DNA from: CAWJKP01 sp963843465
Lineage (GTDB): Bacteria > Planctomycetota > Planctomycetia > Pirellulales > Thermoguttaceae
DNA: 64,000 nt
Assembly (NCBI GenBank): GCA_963843465.1
Contig: CAWJKP010000001.1
Coordinates: forward strand, 1-64,000
Reading direction: 5' to 3'
The notes below the pieces were generated by a model, which saw only the letters and a program-made list of their open reading frames with translations, was not told the origin of the DNA and ran no database searches. The stretch's first letter is position 1. Every line of letters starts with the position of its first letter. This document shows positions 61,214-64,000 of this stretch, in pieces. Both the position numbers and the translations under genes were made by a program.

Positions 61214-63217
61214 TCAAGAGCACGGCTGACCCGCGCCGTTGCGAGCAACCGCCCTTTCCAGCCGGGCGAAGAGCCGATCCAGCGCGTGCCGGTAGTGCTT
61301 CCATCTGCCCACCGATGTCCTGAAGACCGGCTGCCGCACCTGGACGGCGCTGGCCGTTCTCACCGGCCGCTTCGCCTGGTGGAACTCCAGGCAGCTTGGC
61401 TCCCACGCCAGTCCACACCAGGCCACAAGCCTTCGCGCCACGCCTTCCAGATCGGCCACCGTCTCCTCGTAGTCCACTTCCAACAGCGGCGCCGGCAAGA
61501 CCTTCCGCCAGTGCTCCATCAGCCGTTGATACTCGTGCAATCGTGAAGCGATGTGCTCTTGGTCGTTGGCCCAGCGAACTTCCTCGAAACGCGTTATCCA
61601 ACAGGAAAGCGCCACGTCGCGCAAATCGCGGCGGCAATGAATCAGCTTCGCCCGCGGAAAAAGGCTCGCCAACAGACCTAGATACAAGTAGTTCTCCGGC
61701 ATCTTGTCCACGATGCGAAGCGCCGTGCGACTGGATGCGCGAAGCCTCTCCAAGTGCCGCGAAGCGAGACGCCCCGCCGTCCCGCGGTCCAAGCGGCGAA
61801 GGCCCTCGATAGAGCCTGTGCCTTGCCCGCCGAGCGCGGCCCAGGTGTCGCGTGCCAGGGGGATCTCCCCCGCGCCGAACACCTGGGAGTGGCTGGCCAG
61901 GATCTGCTCGATGAGCGTCGTGCCGGATCGCGGCAGCCCCACGATAAACACCGGCAGGTCGCTTTCCACGCCGAAGCCGCGGACCCGTTGGAAGAAATCC
62001 GGCGTGCAGACTCCGATCATCCGGGTGACGAAAGACTCGTGCTTTTGCGGGTCGTACTCCTGGCCGCGCTTGCGCCACTCGGACCGTTGCAGGGCGTTGC
62101 CGCGATCGAGGTGCTCGGCCGCCTCGGCATACTCGCCCCGCGCGTCCAGCACTTGGGCCAGGGCGAAGTGCAACCACAATCGTTGTACGTCCGCCAGTTC
62201 CATTTCCTCCAGCAACCGGCGCTGCGCGGCCAGATCCGTCTCCGGAAGTTTGCCGCCCAGGAGTTCCGCCAATTTGTAATGCGCGAAGGCGAAGCGGGAA
62301 TTGTGCCGCAATGCGGCGCGGAAGGAGTCTTCCGCGCCCTGAAGATCGCCGATCTCCTCCAAAGCGCTGCCCAGGTTGCCATGCACCTCGGCATAGTCTG
62401 GCTTCAGTTCCAGTGCCCGGCGGTAAGAGGCGATCGCTTCGTCCAGCTTCCCCTGGTCGTACAAGGCAACGCCCAGGCTGACGTGTGCCTGGGCATAGTC
62501 CGGCCTCAGTTCCAGCGCCCGGCGGAAGCAGGCGACCGCCTGGTCCAGCTTCGCCCGGTCCTTGAAGGCAACGCCCAGGTTGTGGTGTACGGCGGCACAG
62601 TCCGCTTTCAGTTCCAGTGCCCGGCGGTAAGAGGCGATCGCTTCGTCCGTCTTTCCCTGGTCCTTCAACGCATTGCCAAGGTTGTTGTGTGCCTCGGCAA
62701 AGTCCGGCTTCAGTTCCAGTGCCCGGCGGTAAGAGGCGATCGCTTCGTCCGTCTTTCCCTGGTCCTTCAACGCATTGCCAAGGTTGTTGTGCACTTCGGC
62801 ATAGTCCGGCTTCAGTTCCAGTGCCCGGCGGTAGCAGGCGACCGCTTCGCCCGGCTTTCCCTGGTCGTACGACGCAACGCCCAGGCTGATGTGTGCCTCG
62901 GCATAGTTCGGCTTCAGTTCCAGTGCCCGGCGGTAGCAGGCGATCGCTTCATCGAGCTTCCCCTGGTGCATCAGCGCGTTGCCCAGGTTGTAGTGGACGG
63001 CAGCCACATTGCCGTTCAACGCGATCGCCCGCCCAATATATTCGACGGCCATCTCGTGCTTGCCCAGTTGGGAAGCAATCAGGCCGAGAAGATGCCACGC
63101 ATCCGCATCATTCGGCTCGACGGCGAGAATCTGCCGATAGGTCTGTTCGGCAGCTTGCAGCCGACCGGCTTGATGGTGTTGGATCGCAATCGCCAAGGCT
63201 TCGGAAATCGTTGCCAC
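61214..63217 (-). CDS. TPR-sulfotransferase protein, intact tandem copy
   Basis: 667 residues from GTG 63217 (MATISEALAIAIQHHQAGRL). The frame is open further upstream, but the homology with the second copy ends near residue -13, so the GTG is preferred. About ten TPR units (GKTDEAIASYRRALELKPD) precede a sulfotransferase domain: GLPRSGTTLIEQILASHSQV (PAPS 5'-phosphate loop), LFPRAKLIHCRRDLRDVALS (3'-phosphate region) and PLLEVDYEETVADLEGVARR. It would transfer a sulfuryl group from PAPS; the acceptor is unknown. The stop lies 42 bp before the GTG of the second copy, so cotranscription is likely. Confidence 0.87.
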   Translation of the reverse strand: MATISEALAIAIQHHQAGRLQAAEQTYRQILAVEPNDADAWHLLGLIASQLGKHEMAVEYIGRAIALNGNVAAVHYNLGNALMHQGKLDEAIACYRRALELKPNYAEAHISLGVASYDQGKPGEAVACYRRALELKPDYAEVHNNLGNALKDQGKTDEAIASYRRALELKPDFAEAHNNLGNALKDQGKTDEAIASYRRALELKADCAAVHHNLGVAFKDRAKLDQAVACFRRALELRPDYAQAHVSLGVALYDQGKLDEAIASYRRALELKPDYAEVHGNLGSALEEIGDLQGAEDSFRAALRHNSRFAFAHYKLAELLGGKLPETDLAAQRRLLEEMELADVQRLWLHFALAQVLDARGEYAEAAEHLDRGNALQRSEWRKRGQEYDPQKHESFVTRMIGVCTPDFFQRVRGFGVESDLPVFIVGLPRSGTTLIEQILASHSQVFGAGEIPLARDTWAALGGQGTGSIEGLRRLDRGTAGRLASRHLERLRASSRTALRIVDKMPENYLYLGLLASLFPRAKLIHCRRDLRDVALSCWITRFEEVRWANDQEHIASRLHEYQRLMEHWRKVLPAPLLEVDYEETVADLEGVARRLVAWCGLAWEPSCLEFHQAKRPVRTASAVQVRQPVFRTSVGRWKHYRHALDRLFARLERAVARNGAGQPCS

Positions 63218-63314
63218 GACGTAAATTATGACGACACAACCTGCCGGCCGCAATCTGTTTGCAGAGAACCTGTCCCTGGAGAGAAGCCGAGGGGCAACTC
63301 GCCTCAGCTCGGAT

Positions 63315-63389
63315 TGTGCCGCTTGGCACCTTCCTTGAAAACCCAGGGGAGTTACCCCCAGTTTGGAGGTTAGTGCCAAGCGGCACAAC
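63315..63389. repeat. Inverted repeat (TTGTGCCGCTTGGCAC)
   Basis: TTGTGCCGCTTGGCAC (63315-63330) recurs inverted at 63374-63389. It lies upstream of the intact TPR-sulfotransferase gene. Confidence 0.85.
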
Positions 63390-63440
63390 ACGGGTTAGGG
63401 CCGATTATTCACGGGCACGGCATCCGGGCACATGGTGTTC

Positions 63441-63508
63441 GACACTAGCCCGACGCGCAAGCGAGGGCAACGTCGCCGGTCCCTCGCTAGCGCTTCGGGC
63501 TAGTGTCG
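63441..63508. repeat. REP-like palindrome (GACACTAGCCCGACGCGCAA)
   Basis: GACACTAGCCCGACGCGCAA faces GCTAGCGCTTCGGGCTAGTG. Related to the cluster at 35265-35380. The spacer 63218-63752 has no other gene candidate. Confidence 0.82.
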
Positions 63509-63638
63509 TCTGTCCCTGCGAGCGGCATAGTAATTTTCCCGATGCTGGAATTGCCCGCACAAGGCGCCGTCAACGGGCGCACTGCTGAGAAAGTCCCGCG
63601 GCCGTTACGTCTCAAGAGATGCTTCGCGGCTCGGCAAA

Positions 63639-63668
63639 TTGATTTTCGACAGGCCGACGACCTAGAAT
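63639..63668 (+). promoter_or_regulatory. Candidate promoter of the kinase gene
   Basis: TTGATT (63639-63644) and TAGAAT (63663-63668) are 18 bases apart. A transcript would begin near 63675, about 78 bases before the ATG. Confidence 0.4.
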
Positions 63669-63752
63669 ACGATACCTTGCGCTGTCGGGGACGAAAGGCG
63701 CTGACGGCCGAGGAGACCGTGACGAATTGTCACCTGAGGCCCAAGAGGCGTT

Positions 63753-64000
63753 ATGTCGTCTGGTAGTGATTCGCATAACGGACTGTTGACGCCCGACTTG
63801 GAGCATGTCCAGCGGATCGTGAAGCGCTTTCAGGAGGCCATGGCGCGGGGAGAATCGCCTCAAGCGGCGGCTTACCTCCCGGAAGCAGGCCCGGAGCGTT
63901 GGCTGGTGTTGGTGGAGTTGGTCCACGCGGACTTGAAGTGCCGCATGGAGCGTGGCGAGGTGGTGCAGGTCGAGAGCTATTTCCAGCAGTACCCTGAATT
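63753..64000 (+). CDS. Planctomycete-type Ser/Thr protein kinase, N-terminus only (partial)
   Basis: The open frame from ATG 63753 runs to the window edge (82 complete codons). A purine-rich AGAGG lies at 63743-63747. The sequence (WLVLVELVHADLKCRMERGE followed by VESYFQQYPE) matches the leader that precedes the kinase domain in many planctomycete Ser/Thr kinases. The catalytic domain is beyond the window, so the call rests on this leader only. Confidence 0.6.
   Translation, partial: MSSGSDSHNGLLTPDLEHVQRIVKRFQEAMARGESPQAAAYLPEAGPERWLVLVELVHADLKCRMERGEVVQVESYFQQYPE

Overview
The window looks like part of a planctomycete genome (Pirellulales-like; inference). The evidence is high GC, two giant secreted proteins that start with the planctomycete LEPR-xLL signature (FEPLEPRVLLS and FEPLEPRVMLS), an NPYESP-type small membrane protein, a planctomycete-type Ser/Thr kinase N-terminus, a DUF2752 protein, and many dispersed palindromic repeats, several of them read through inside genes.

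Layout. (1) 1-34.5 kb, minus strand: two head-to-tail giant extracellular protein genes. The upstream one (34486-13098, about 7,130 aa) carries autotransporter-type beta-strand repeats, PA14-like and lectin-like modules, YDG/MBG and Ig-like domains, two cohesin-like domains and a dockerin-like segment. The downstream one (from 12994, running off the left edge) has cohesin-like and Ig-like domains, then 43 visible copies of an 80-residue MBG-type repeat encoded by an almost invariant 240-bp unit. (2) 34.5-36.4 kb: repeat-rich spacer and a DUF433/DUF5615 toxin-antitoxin pair lying between exact 24-bp direct repeats. (3) 36.4-43.6 kb, minus: a GH78 alpha-L-rhamnosidase and cobalamin-dependent methionine synthase. 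(4) 43.76-47.98 kb, plus: a compact run of parvulin-type prolyl isomerase, HupE/UreJ membrane protein, AroE-like protein and a single-chain DarT-DarG fusion (DNA ADP-ribosyltransferase plus macrodomain). (5) 48.0-50.8 kb, minus: antitoxin-like ORF, panD, tail-specific protease. (6) 51.3-59.1 kb: PQQ-type propeller protein, small hypothetical, tilS (minus), rny, a broken membrane protein, a YmdB-family phosphoesterase, DUF2752 protein and a lipoprotein. (7) 59.1-63.2 kb, minus: two tandem paralogous TPR-sulfotransferases. (8) Right edge: start of a Ser/Thr kinase.

Two features cut across the regions. First, at least twelve single-nucleotide frame breaks fall in otherwise well-conserved genes (metH, rny, prc, the rhamnosidase, a TPR-sulfotransferase, a small membrane protein and both giants). 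This density suggests indel errors in the assembly rather than a dozen pseudogenes, so I annotate these as single CDSs and give the approximate break points. Second, roughly ten families of palindromic elements lie between genes and also inside them. They add in-frame inserts to the rhamnosidase, MetH and HupE proteins and similar SPSPSGRG-like tails to four unrelated proteins. No tRNA, rRNA, CRISPR array, transposase or replication origin was seen.
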